Source of the DNA: a candidate division KSB1 bacterium
GTDB taxonomy: Bacteria; Zhuqueibacterota; Zhuqueibacteria; JANLFK01; Oleimicrobiaceae
Assembly: GCA_034506335.1 (NCBI GenBank)
Contig: JAPDPR010000009.1
Span: 1-64,000 of the forward strand
DNA: 64,000 nt
Reading direction: 5' to 3'
The position numbers and the translations under genes are program-made. The notes below the pieces were generated by a model. It had not been told where the DNA came from and did not search any database. It was given only the letters and a program-made list of their open reading frames with translations. Shown here one piece after another: positions 26,553-34,975 of this stretch (within the stretch, counting starts at the first letter, position 1; every line of letters begins with the position of its first letter).

Positions 26553-26999
26553 ATGGGGTCTTTGTGGGATGACATTCGCAAGAGCTTGAAAGAGGGCTTG
26601 GAGAAGGTTGCGGACTATACGGACGAGTACACCAAGATCGGCCGCCTGAAAGTAGATGTTGCTGCCATCAAGCATAGTATCAACCGCCTCTTCGCGGAAC
26701 TAGGCGGCAGGGTCTATGAGCTCATCTCACAGGGCGGCGGCGCCGGGATTGCGAGCGATGAGAAAGTGAGCTCTCTTGTGGAGCGGATCAAGACACTGGA
26801 GGAGAAGCTCCGCAAGAAGGAGGCGGACATCGAGCACATCAAGCAAATCAAAGAGGAAGAGCGGAAGAAGAAGCAGAGCGCCGCGGAGGAACCGACTCCT
26901 CCGCCAGCCGAAGCTGAGGTCGAAAAGCCCAGGCGCAAAGGCAGAGCGTCGACGTCCGGCTCTGCAAAGCCCACCGAGGACGAATCGTCGAGGGTGTAA
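26553..26999 (+). CDS. Coiled-coil protein of unknown function
   Basis: 148 residues from the ATG at 26553, which follows GAGGAGGTGAG; the GTG at 26544 lies within that binding site and is rejected. An N-terminal helical segment (DDIRKSLKEGLEKVADYTDEYTK in outline) is followed by a predicted coiled coil (KVSSLVERIKTLEEKLRKKEADIEHIKQIK) and a Pro/Glu/Lys-rich, probably disordered tail. No signal peptide and no membrane segment. I do not recognise a family. A terminator follows at 27084. Confidence 0.7.
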   Translation: MGSLWDDIRKSLKEGLEKVADYTDEYTKIGRLKVDVAAIKHSINRLFAELGGRVYELISQGGGAGIASDEKVSSLVERIKTLEEKLRKKEADIEHIKQIKEEERKKKQSAAEEPTPPPAEAEVEKPRRKGRASTSGSAKPTEDESSRV

Positions 27000-27083
27000 G
27001 GTTCTTTCTGCGGCCTTTTTGTCGGCTCGATCGTATACGCATGGGGGAGCCTCGGTAGGAGGAAGGGGAAACTACGTGTTGAT

Positions 27084-27114
27084 CCCCATTGCACGTGCGT
27101 GGGGTGCTTTTTTT
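27084..27114 (+). terminator. Probable Rho-independent terminator
   Basis: CCCCA / TGGGG arms around GCACGTGC, followed by GC and seven T residues. The stem is short but GC-rich. It would end transcription through the coiled-coil gene. Confidence 0.55.
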
Positions 27115-28068
27115 GAGGGCAATGGGGTCGTACCTGACGTTGCTTGTTTCGCGTTTTTTTCTTCGCCTTGTCGCTCGGCGTACTGGCGTGGCCGTCCTGC
27201 TCATGCAAGCAGAAGCGCCATCATGGTGGCGAGATGCAGGCGAAACTGGCGTCTGTGCTCGGAATAGCGCCATACCTGTTGGCCTGTCGACGCTCATCCA
27301 GGGGCGCAGCATCGTCTGAATCATCGCCCTGGGCGAAGTGATGGTGGACGGGCCATCAAGCCGGGTGCCGGAGAACAAGGGGTATGGCTACCCGTTGCGC
27401 ACGCGTTCTGGGCGAAAAAGACCCGTACGGGTGCGTGCTTCCCGTTCCAGCTCAGGATGGAGCAGGTCCTCCGCCAGGCGCAAGCTCGACCTACCCATGT
27501 GGTGGTGGCGTTCCGTTGAGGCGAAGGGGCATACGCGAGCCGTAAGGACTGCCAACGTCTGTTGGCGCACCAAGCACTCGACTACGGTGCCGATCTCCTT
27601 CTTGGGCACCACGCCCAGGTGCTGCAAGAACCTGAGGTGTAGCCTGAGAACGTCCTCGCCGATGCTTTACGAAACCTGGCCTTTTGTGCGCTGGGTCGGA
27701 CAGGACGATTGTGGTTCTCAAAATGTATTTTCACTAGCAGGGTCCTGTTCTTGCGCATATGGTACCGATTGGCGGCCACAACCGCTAGGTGATCTTCCAA
27801 TCGCGCCTATTACGTGGGCAGACAGAGGCATCTGCGTTAAGCAGGATTAGGAGGTTTCCCAGCCAGTTGAACGGAGTGGCACGGCTCATTGATGAAGATG
27901 GGTTCGTGATGCTCTCGTGGCGGTGATGGCCCAAGAGCCGAGGGCACCAGGCGATAGATTGAGGGAGCGTGGCGAGCACCGCGTGAGGGCGGAAAGGCTC
28001 CTGAGAGGTGGTGCTCTAAGGTTCTCTTAGAACGGAATCAAGGACACGCGGGGCGGCGGAGTGTTGAG
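27115..28068. other. Gene-poor kilobase with possible coding remnants
   Basis: No open frame here has good coding support. One plus-strand frame (27144-27341) starts like a lipoprotein signal. A minus-strand frame around 27388-27660 contains a stretch (LHLRFLQHLGVVPKKEIGTVVE) reminiscent of a winged-helix regulator, but it is interrupted and lacks a start. A short dyad GTTCTcttAGAAC lies near 28021-28033. I read the block as eroding sequence. Confidence 0.4.
27144..27341 (+). CDS. Doubtful small lipoprotein-like ORF
   Basis: 65 codons from a TTG. Residues 1-21 look like a lipoprotein signal (FRVFFFALSLGVLAWPSCSC) but the rest has no recognisable character, and no clear ribosome-binding site precedes it. 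It could be the surviving 5' end of a broken gene. Confidence 0.2.
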   Translation: MFRVFFFALSLGVLAWPSCSCKQKRHHGGEMQAKLASVLGIAPYLLACRRSSRGAASSESSPWAK

Positions 28069-29505
28069 GTGGAACAGAAGGCGGTTATCTCAGATACAAG
28101 GAGGCGACGAAAGACAAGCGCTCTTGCACCGGAAGCGACAAGGCGAGGACTGCGCATTTCGGTGATCGAGGGTTCGTGGGCCACGGTGCACATTGTGTTG
28201 ACCACTAACGCGTTTCTCACCGGCTATGCGCTGTTCCTCGGCTGCAATGACTTTGAACTGAGTTTGGTCACCTCCGTGCCATTGCTGATGCAGCTTTTTC
28301 AGATTTTCGGCGCAAGGCTAGTGGAGCGCACCGGAAGGCGGAAGGCAATCTGCGCCTGGCTTTCTTTCATAGGGCGTCTGGTGTGGTTGCCTATGGCACT
28401 GTTGCCGTTCCTCTGGCACGGGGAGGTGATCGTCCTTTTCTTAGCTCTGTACGCGCTGGGCACCTTGCTTCAAAACTTGGCAACACCTGCCTGGCTCACG
28501 TGGATGGGTGACTTGGTTCCAAGACAGATACGGGGTCGCTACTTTGGCTGGCGCAACCGTGTGGTGGGAATCGTCACCATGGTCACCAGCATCGTGGCCG
28601 GCCTCATCCTCGATCTGGCGCGAGATCATGGCAGGGAAGGAGGCGGATTCCTGACCATCCAGTTGATCGCGGTGGGCGCTGCGGCGGTGGCCTTCTACTA
28701 CATTCGCAGGCAACCCGAGCCCGCGTATCGCCCAGAACGCATGCCGCCACTCGGGGAGTATGTGGCGCGCCCGCTTCGAGATGGCACCTACCGGCGCATC
28801 TTGGTATTCTACCTCTACTGGCTGTTCGCGGTTGGCATTTCTACCCCGTTTTTTGCCGCCCACCTGTTGAAGAATTTGGGCTGGAACTTTAAGGGCATCG
28901 CGTACCTAAACATCGTCACCGCAGCGATGACCATCCTTTCCCAACCCTTCTGGGGTAGACTCATCGATCGATTCGGGCACAAGCCGGTGTTGACCGTGTG
29001 CGAGGTGGCTATCCTTCACCTGCCGCTGTACTACGCCTTCTGTCCTCCAGGCGTTTCGTGGCCCATCTGGCTCAACGCTGTTCTTACGGGGGTGTTCTGG
29101 TCCGGCTTTAACTTGGCCATCTTTAGCCTGGTGCTGGCAGCGCTGCCCGCCAAGGGAAGACCAGGCTACACGGCCGCGTACTCCGCGTGGAGCGGCGTAA
29201 TGAACTTCATCGCCATTACGTTTGGCGGGTGGTTAGCTCTGCGCCTGAGCGGCCTCAATGTGCAGGTGGCCGGCTTTTCACTGGGCAACTATCACTTCCT
29301 CTTCATCCTCACCTCGGTCCTGCGCTTTCCAGGGCTATTTCTGCTGCGGAGACTGCGCGAAAAGCACGCTGTGCCCACGGCGATCTTGGTGCAGCAAACA
29401 TTTAGCGAGATCAATAGGCGCATAGGTCTTGGCAGATACTTTCTCCTGCTGCCTCTAGCGAATGGCGCAAGGAGGAAGAGAGACAGCCTTCGCAACATCC
29501 GGTAG
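28069..29505 (+). CDS. MFS transporter
   Basis: 478 residues with about twelve hydrophobic segments. A long basic N-terminal tail precedes the first helix. Between helices 2 and 3 lies RLVERTGRRKAIC, the family's cytoplasmic loop motif A in modified form, and the second half repeats it (RLIDRFGHKPVLT). The substrate cannot be predicted. GTG start about seven bases after GGAG. No terminator was recognised after it; DUF2851 starts 84 bases downstream. Confidence 0.85.
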   Translation: MEQKAVISDTRRRRKTSALAPEATRRGLRISVIEGSWATVHIVLTTNAFLTGYALFLGCNDFELSLVTSVPLLMQLFQIFGARLVERTGRRKAICAWLSFIGRLVWLPMALLPFLWHGEVIVLFLALYALGTLLQNLATPAWLTWMGDLVPRQIRGRYFGWRNRVVGIVTMVTSIVAGLILDLARDHGREGGGFLTIQLIAVGAAAVAFYYIRRQPEPAYRPERMPPLGEYVARPLRDGTYRRILVFYLYWLFAVGISTPFFAAHLLKNLGWNFKGIAYLNIVTAAMTILSQPFWGRLIDRFGHKPVLTVCEVAILHLPLYYAFCPPGVSWPIWLNAVLTGVFWSGFNLAIFSLVLAALPAKGRPGYTAAYSAWSGVMNFIAITFGGWLALRLSGLNVQVAGFSLGNYHFLFILTSVLRFPGLFLLRRLREKHAVPTAILVQQTFSEINRRIGLGRYFLLLPLANGARRKRDSLRNIR

Positions 29506-29588
29506 GAGTCATCAGGCCGTGGGTGCTGGCTGAACAAGAGGCGCCTTTCTGAGGGCACCAACGGCCGTCCTAAACAGAGGGGGAGGAA

Positions 29589-30992
29589 ATGAAGATCGAG
29601 GAACCTGCACCGGAACACTTTCTCTACCGGCTTTGGGGCGACCGAAGCCTGGTGGGACGCAGGATGCACACCGTGGATGGGAGAACCGTGGAGGTGGTGG
29701 CGTGCGGCACCCGCAACCCGGATGCCGGCCCCGACTTTCGGGGCGCCACCTTGATCGTCGACGGCAAGATGTGCTGCGGCGACATTGAGATTCATCCTGT
29801 GGCCGTTGATTGGTACCGGCATGGGCACCACCGCGATCCACGGTACAACAGCGTGGTGCTGCATGTGGTGACTATGGACGTGGACCCCGAGGAGCGCACT
29901 CTGCGCCAAGACGGCGAGGAGATCCCGGTATTGAACCTCGACCAGTTTCTTGTCAAGCCGGCCGAGCAGTTGGCTGCCGAAGGGCAAGCCCCACCGGGCC
30001 CGGAGCCGGTAGCTTGTGCATTGCGTGAGGCCAGCCGGCCGCGCATTCTCCACATCGTGGAGCTGGCGGGGGATGAGCGGCTGAACACCAAGTGCATGCG
30101 GTACCAAGAAGAGCGCCTCATCGACGGTTGGGACCAGATCCTCTATCGTGGCCTCGCAGAAGCGCTGGGTTACGCTAAGAACCAAGTCGCATTTCGGAAG
30201 CTTGCCGACCGACTCCCTTACGCCGAGCTATCCCGAGCTATTAGGGGCTTGGACGCCGACACGGCATGGGTGCGTGCCCAGGCTTACCTTTTCGGCGCCG
30301 CCGGGCTCTTGCCCTCAGAAGGGTCCCTGGTAGAAGCGGACCATGAGCTCCGTGACTTCCTCGGCCAGCTGCGGACAGAGTGGGAGCATTTCCCTTATCG
30401 TCGCAAAATCGACCCGTTGCACAGAGAGGAGTGGCTTTTCTTTCGGCTGCGTCCGCAGAATTTTCCCACTCGGCGCATCGCTGCTCTTGCTGCCCTGGCA
30501 GTACGCTTCCACGAACACGGTTTCCTCGGTGGCCTGATGCGGATCGTTCAGGCGGGCCAACGCCGCATCCCACAAGTCGGCAGGCAGCTGAGCGCATCCC
30601 TTACTGTGGAATCCGATCCATTTTGGCGGACACACTATTGCTTTGACGTTTCTGGGAGTAGTCCGATGACGGGCGGCGGCAAGCTGGTAGGACCTGAGCG
30701 TGCCGCGGACATGGTGGTCAATGTCGTGCTGCCTTGCCTCATGGCTTATGCAAGAGAGACGGGGGATGGACAACTGCAGACGCTGCTCGCCCAAGTCTAT
30801 GTGCAGGCGCCACTCCTCGCGGAGAACGCCATTGTGAGAGAAATGACCCTGAGGCTATTCGGGGCGCAGGGTAAAGGGGTTGTGGATACCGCCTGCCGCC
30901 AACAGGGGCTCATTCAGCTGTTCAAGATGTTGTGCCAAAGAGGTCCTTGCGCGCGGTGCCTGGAGCACTTTGAGGTGCCGCCCGCCGACTGA
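29589..30992 (+). CDS. DUF2851 family protein
   Basis: 467 residues with GGGGGAGG before the ATG. It carries the strongly conserved DUF2851 block near residues 55-95: NPDAGPDFRGATL, CGDIEIHPVAVDWYRHGHH, YNSVVLHVV. The pattern of Asp, Glu and His in this block suggests a nuclease-like or metal-binding site, but the family has no established activity. The C-terminus has a cysteine pair in QRGPCARCLEHFE. A strong terminator follows. The family is common in Bacteroidota and relatives, which fits the suggested lineage. Confidence 0.85.
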   Translation: MKIEEPAPEHFLYRLWGDRSLVGRRMHTVDGRTVEVVACGTRNPDAGPDFRGATLIVDGKMCCGDIEIHPVAVDWYRHGHHRDPRYNSVVLHVVTMDVDPEERTLRQDGEEIPVLNLDQFLVKPAEQLAAEGQAPPGPEPVACALREASRPRILHIVELAGDERLNTKCMRYQEERLIDGWDQILYRGLAEALGYAKNQVAFRKLADRLPYAELSRAIRGLDADTAWVRAQAYLFGAAGLLPSEGSLVEADHELRDFLGQLRTEWEHFPYRRKIDPLHREEWLFFRLRPQNFPTRRIAALAALAVRFHEHGFLGGLMRIVQAGQRRIPQVGRQLSASLTVESDPFWRTHYCFDVSGSSPMTGGGKLVGPERAADMVVNVVLPCLMAYARETGDGQLQTLLAQVYVQAPLLAENAIVREMTLRLFGAQGKGVVDTACRQQGLIQLFKMLCQRGPCARCLEHFEVPPAD

Positions 30993-31017
30993 GACGGCTG
31001 TTTAGCGCACTGCTTGC

Positions 31018-31072
31018 GCTCCTGGCAGGGTCAAACGGCCGAGAAAGACCTTGCACAGGAGCCTTTTTTTTT
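31018..31072 (+). terminator. Strong Rho-independent terminator after DUF2851
   Basis: GCTCCTGGCAGGGTC (31018-31032) pairs with GACCTTGCACAGGAGC (31047-31062) over 15 bp with one bulged A and one G-T pair, a 14-base loop, then nine T residues (31064-31072). Confidence 0.88.
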
Positions 31073-31173
31073 GTATCATTGCACGGGCCAGAAGCAAGGG
31101 TTGCCAGCAGGGAGTCCTTCTCCCACTCGCCCAGCAGGAATTTCGCGCGGGGGCGAGAAAGAGAGTCCATCTT

Positions 31174-31191
31174 TCTACAGGAACGTGTAGA
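31174..31191. promoter_or_regulatory. Dyad just upstream of feoA
   Basis: TCTACA-GGAACG-TGTAGA, a perfect 6-bp inverted repeat 15 bases before the feoA start. It does not match the Fur or DtxR consensus. It may be an operator or a short hairpin. Confidence 0.35.
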
Positions 31192-31205
31192 CTCATGATG
31201 GAGAA

Positions 31206-31532
31206 ATGAGGCGGTGGTTCACGTACAGGACAACCGCAAGGTGCCGATGGTGGCTCGCGCGGTGGTTGAAGGGCCTAAGAAAGAGCGAGACAGACGTGAG
31301 CGCTGACGAGGTGGATCTGACCGAATTGCGACCAGGTGAGAGCGGAACAGTGGTGAGAATTGTGGGCGGCCCAGGACTGATCAGGCGATTGGAAGCACTT
31401 GGAGTGCAGCCAGGGGTCACCGTGACCAAGGTGGCGGGGCAGATGCTGCACGGGCCGGTGGCTTTCCGCGTAGGCGCAAGCCAATACGCCATCGGCTTCG
31501 GCGTGGCGCGCAAGGTGATCGTGAGGCGATGA
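31206..31532 (+). CDS. feoA: FeoA-family ferrous iron transport accessory protein
   Basis: 108 residues. From about residue 35 it is a normal FeoA SH3-like domain (DLTELRPGESGTVVRIVGG, LIRRLEALGVQPGVTVTKV, GPVAFRVGASQYAIG). The first 30 residues (RRWFTYRTTARCRWWLARWL) are unusually rich in Arg and Trp and not part of the family. A GTG at 31296 would give a standard-length protein, so the long start is uncertain. It overlaps feoB by four bases. FeoA binds FeoB and supports Fe2+ uptake. Confidence 0.85.
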   Translation: MRRWFTYRTTARCRWWLARWLKGLRKSETDVSADEVDLTELRPGESGTVVRIVGGPGLIRRLEALGVQPGVTVTKVAGQMLHGPVAFRVGASQYAIGFGVARKVIVRR

Positions 31533-33286
31533 GCCGAGAAGCCGGCCAGAGACCCCGCAGAATCCTGTTGATGGGAAACCCCAACGTCGGGAAAAGCGTG
31601 GTCTTTTCCCGCCTGACCGGCGCACACGTCATAGCCTCCAACTACCCTGGTACTACAGTCGAGTACACCAAGGGCCGCATGCGGCTCGGTGCCGAGGAGG
31701 TCGAGGTCATTGACGTACCGGGCACCTACTCGCTGTCTCCGTCGTCCCGTGCCGAGGAGGTTGCGGTTCTCATGCTGCGGGAAGCGGCGACGGAGGGCGA
31801 AAGGCCGGACATCGTCATCAACGTGGTGGACGCCACCAACCTGGAGCGGAACCTCAACCTGACCTTGCAACTCCTCAAGGCCGGGGTGCCGATGGTGGTG
31901 GCGCTCAACATGTGGGACGAGGCCAGGCACATTGGCGTGACGGTGGATGTGGATGGGCTCGCGCAGCTTCTCGGTGTACCGGTGGTTCCGACGGTCGCTA
32001 TTACCGGAGAGGGTATCCGTGCCCTCGTGGAGAGCTTGGCCAACGCCCGCATTGGCCGGTGGCAATTCAATGAGGAAGACCGCTGGGCAGAAGTGGGGAA
32101 GGTGGTGCGGGCAGTCCAGGAGGTGAGGCACCGGCATCATACGCTTCTGGAAAAGCTGAGTGACGCATCCCTTCAGCCCTTCACCGGGACGGTGATCGCG
32201 GCGGCCGTGCTGTATCTCTCCTTCCGCATCATTCGCCTCCTCGGCGAGGGGCTGGCCACTGGTCTGATGGAGCCGGCATTCCAGCGGTACTGGGGGCCGC
32301 TGATGATGCGCCTGTCGCGCCTCTTGGGCTCGGGCGGCATTCTCCACGATGTGCTGGTAGGGCGACTCATCGACGGGAGGATCGATTTTCTCCAATCGCT
32401 GGGTCTTCTTACCACCGGCCTGTTTGTGGACTTTGCGGTAGTGCTGCCATATGTGGTGGCGTTCTATTTGGTGTTGAGCCTGGGCGAGGACTCGGGCTAC
32501 CTGCCTCGTCTTGGTGTGCTGTTGGACACCATCATGCACCGCCTGGGCCTGCATGGCTTAGCAATCGTGCCGCTCCTCTTGGGGTGCGGGTGCAATGTGC
32601 CGGGTGTCATGGCCACCCGGGTATTAGAGACGCGGCGCGAGCGCTTCATCGCGGCGACGCTCATGGCCATTGCCATCCCATGTACCGCCCAGACCGCCGT
32701 GATCATTGGCCTTGTGGGGAGACATGGCACCGCAGCACTGCTCATGGTATTTGGGGTCCTCTTTGCCGTTGGTATCGTACTTGGTATCGCCATGAACCTC
32801 ATTCTGCCCGGAGAGAGTCCGGAGATCTTTGTTGAGATTCCCCCGTACCGGTTCCCCTTCGTGCCTGGATTGCTGCGCAAGCTTTTCATCCGCCTACGGT
32901 GGTTTTTGCAGGAGGCGGTCCCGTTCGTTCTCCTCGGCGTCTTTGTCGTGAATCTTCTCTACAGATTTGGGGTCGTGGCGTTCATGGGAAAACTCGCTGC
33001 GCCAGTAGTGACGGGCCTGTTGGGCTTACCCAAAGAGGCCGTGGCGGCGATGATTGTCGGCTTTTTGCGCAAAGACGTGGCAGTGGGCATGCTGGCGCCC
33101 CTCGGGTTGACCGTGAAGCAGCTGGTTATTGCCAGCGTGGTGCTGACGATGTACTTTCCGTGCATGGCGACCTTCGTGGTTATGCTGAGAGAGTTGGGGT
33201 GGAAGGACATGCTGGGGGCCAGCGTGATCATGGTCCTCGCAAGCCTCACTGTGGGCAGCCTCCTCAACGTGGCGCTGGCACAGTGA
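31529..33286 (+). CDS. feoB: FeoB ferrous iron transporter
   Basis: 585 residues. The cytosolic G domain has G1 GNPNVGKS, a switch region with NYPGTTVEY, G3 DVPGTYS and G4 NMWD. About eight to ten membrane helices follow, with two Gate domains; LLGCGCNVPGVMATR and YFPCMATFVVMLRELGWK carry the cysteines typical of the pore. It is shorter than E. coli FeoB (773 residues), mainly through a compact helical linker after the G domain. No feoC gene follows. It imports Fe2+ across the inner membrane, consistent with an anaerobic or microaerobic life. Confidence 0.96.
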   Translation: MSREAGQRPRRILLMGNPNVGKSVVFSRLTGAHVIASNYPGTTVEYTKGRMRLGAEEVEVIDVPGTYSLSPSSRAEEVAVLMLREAATEGERPDIVINVVDATNLERNLNLTLQLLKAGVPMVVALNMWDEARHIGVTVDVDGLAQLLGVPVVPTVAITGEGIRALVESLANARIGRWQFNEEDRWAEVGKVVRAVQEVRHRHHTLLEKLSDASLQPFTGTVIAAAVLYLSFRIIRLLGEGLATGLMEPAFQRYWGPLMMRLSRLLGSGGILHDVLVGRLIDGRIDFLQSLGLLTTGLFVDFAVVLPYVVAFYLVLSLGEDSGYLPRLGVLLDTIMHRLGLHGLAIVPLLLGCGCNVPGVMATRVLETRRERFIAATLMAIAIPCTAQTAVIIGLVGRHGTAALLMVFGVLFAVGIVLGIAMNLILPGESPEIFVEIPPYRFPFVPGLLRKLFIRLRWFLQEAVPFVLLGVFVVNLLYRFGVVAFMGKLAAPVVTGLLGLPKEAVAAMIVGFLRKDVAVGMLAPLGLTVKQLVIASVVLTMYFPCMATFVVMLRELGWKDMLGASVIMVLASLTVGSLLNVALAQ

Positions 33287-33309
33287 GGCACAATGCCAGG
33301 CGTTTGAGC

Positions 33310-33338
33310 TTGATATTTACGAGGAATTTTGCTATACT
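33310..33338 (+). promoter_or_regulatory. Sigma-70-type promoter of the lysine-degradation operon
   Basis: TTGATA (33310-33315), a 17-base spacer and TATACT (33333-33338). The start would be near 33345, giving a leader of about 80 bases ending in GGAGGAG eight bases before the ATG at 33425. Confidence 0.75.
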
Positions 33339-33424
33339 TAACGGCTCGGAAGGCAGCCCTGGGCGTTCTCTGGGGGCTTAGGGCAAAGGCGGTGATGGTG
33401 CACTAGCGACGGAGGAGCTGGTTC

Positions 33425-34954
33425 ATGTATGACTTTCTGAAAACCCTCGGCATTGAGAAGGAGAACTCTGGCGGCTGCACAGGCACCCAATGGCTGAAAG
33501 GGAACGGCGGGCTTTTGCAGTCGGTCTCGCCCATCGATGGGGAGGTTATCGCCGCCGTGCGGCAAGTGGATGAGCAAGAATACGAGGCGATCGTAGCTAA
33601 AGCCCAGGAAGCCTTCAAATGGTGGAGGATGGTGCCGGCGCCCAAAAGGGGCGAAGTGGTCCGTCAGATTGGGTTAAAACTGCGCGAATACAAGGAGCCG
33701 CTTGGCAAGTTAGTCACCCTCGAAATGGGCAAGATCCTTCCCGAGGGGGAGGGAGAGGTGCAAGAGATGATCGATATGGCGGACTTTGCCGTGGGTCTCT
33801 CGCGCCAGCTCTACGGACTCACCATGCAGTCGGAACGACCGATGCATCGCATGTATGAGCAATGGCACCCGCTAGGCATTGTGGGGATTATCACTGCCTT
33901 CAACTTTCCCGTGGCCGTATGGTCATGGAATGCGATGATTGCGCTGGTCTGCGGGGACACCATGATCTGGAAGCCCTCGTCTCTAACTCCTCTTTGCGCC
34001 ATCGCGGTGCACAAGATCATGGCAGACGTGCTCAAGGCCAATGGCCTTCCGGAAGGTATCGTCAATCTGGCCGTGGGCAGCGGTCGGGTGGTGGGCGAGA
34101 GGATGATCCACGACACCCGCATCCCGTTGATCAGCGCCACCGGCAGCTGCGAGATGGGGCGGCGCATCGGCGCGGTGGTGGGCCAGCGCCTTGGGCGGAC
34201 CATCCTTGAGCTGGGTGGCAACAACGGGATCATCGTCATGGAAGATGCCAACATGGACCTGGTTGTGCGGGCGGTGCTTTTTGGCGCGGTAGGAACCGCC
34301 GGTCAGCGCTGCACCACTACCAGGAGGCTCATCGTGCAGCAGACGGTGTTCGATTCGCTGCTGCAGCGCTTGGTCAACGCCTACAAGCAGGTGCGCATCG
34401 GCAATCCGCTGGAAAAGGGTGTGCTCATGGGTCCCATGGTGGCGCGCTCCGAGGTGGAGGTCTTTCTCCGCGCCATCGAAATCATCAAGGAGCAGGGGGG
34501 CGAGATTGTGTACGGTGGTCGCGTGTTGACAGGACCCCAGTTCAAGTCAGGTTGCTATGTGGAGCCCACCATCGTGAAGGCGCGCCCGGACATGCCCATC
34601 GTGGGCGAGGAGACCTTTGCGCCTATTCTCTACGTGATGCCCTTTTCCACGCTGGATGAGGCGATCGAGATTCACAACAGTGTGGAGCAGGGCCTGAGTT
34701 CCGCCATGTTCACCACCAACCTGCTTGCCGCAGAGACATTTCTTTCCGCGCGCGGAAGCGATTGCGGCATTGCCAACATCAACATCGGCACAAGCGGGGC
34801 GGAAATCGGCGGTGCCTTTGGTGGCGAAAAGTCGACGGGCGGCGGGCGCGAGGCCGGCTCCGACGCGTGGAAGGCCTACATGCGCCGGCAGACCAATACC
34901 ATCAACTGGTCAACCGAGCTGCCTTTGGCGCAAGGGATCAAGTTCGGGGACTGA
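33425..34954 (+). CDS. ALDH7-type aldehyde dehydrogenase, probable alpha-aminoadipate semialdehyde dehydrogenase
   Basis: 509 residues matching the antiquitin (ALDH7A1) group. Key parts are WHPLGIVGIITAFNFPVAVWSWN with the catalytic-site Asn, WKPSSLTPL, ISATGSCEMGRRIG, the general-base Glu in LELGGNN, the catalytic Cys in GTAGQRCTTTRR, and EETFAPILYVMPF. The GGEKSTGGGREAGSDAWKAYMRRQTNTIN ending is typical of ALDH7. It oxidises alpha-aminoadipate semialdehyde to alpha-aminoadipate. The next two genes encode the two saccharopine-pathway enzymes that produce this substrate, which makes the assignment strong. Confidence 0.93.
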   Translation: MYDFLKTLGIEKENSGGCTGTQWLKGNGGLLQSVSPIDGEVIAAVRQVDEQEYEAIVAKAQEAFKWWRMVPAPKRGEVVRQIGLKLREYKEPLGKLVTLEMGKILPEGEGEVQEMIDMADFAVGLSRQLYGLTMQSERPMHRMYEQWHPLGIVGIITAFNFPVAVWSWNAMIALVCGDTMIWKPSSLTPLCAIAVHKIMADVLKANGLPEGIVNLAVGSGRVVGERMIHDTRIPLISATGSCEMGRRIGAVVGQRLGRTILELGGNNGIIVMEDANMDLVVRAVLFGAVGTAGQRCTTTRRLIVQQTVFDSLLQRLVNAYKQVRIGNPLEKGVLMGPMVARSEVEVFLRAIEIIKEQGGEIVYGGRVLTGPQFKSGCYVEPTIVKARPDMPIVGEETFAPILYVMPFSTLDEAIEIHNSVEQGLSSAMFTTNLLAAETFLSARGSDCGIANINIGTSGAEIGGAFGGEKSTGGGREAGSDAWKAYMRRQTNTINWSTELPLAQGIKFGD

Positions 34955-34975
34955 GTAGACCAGACTGAGGAACGC

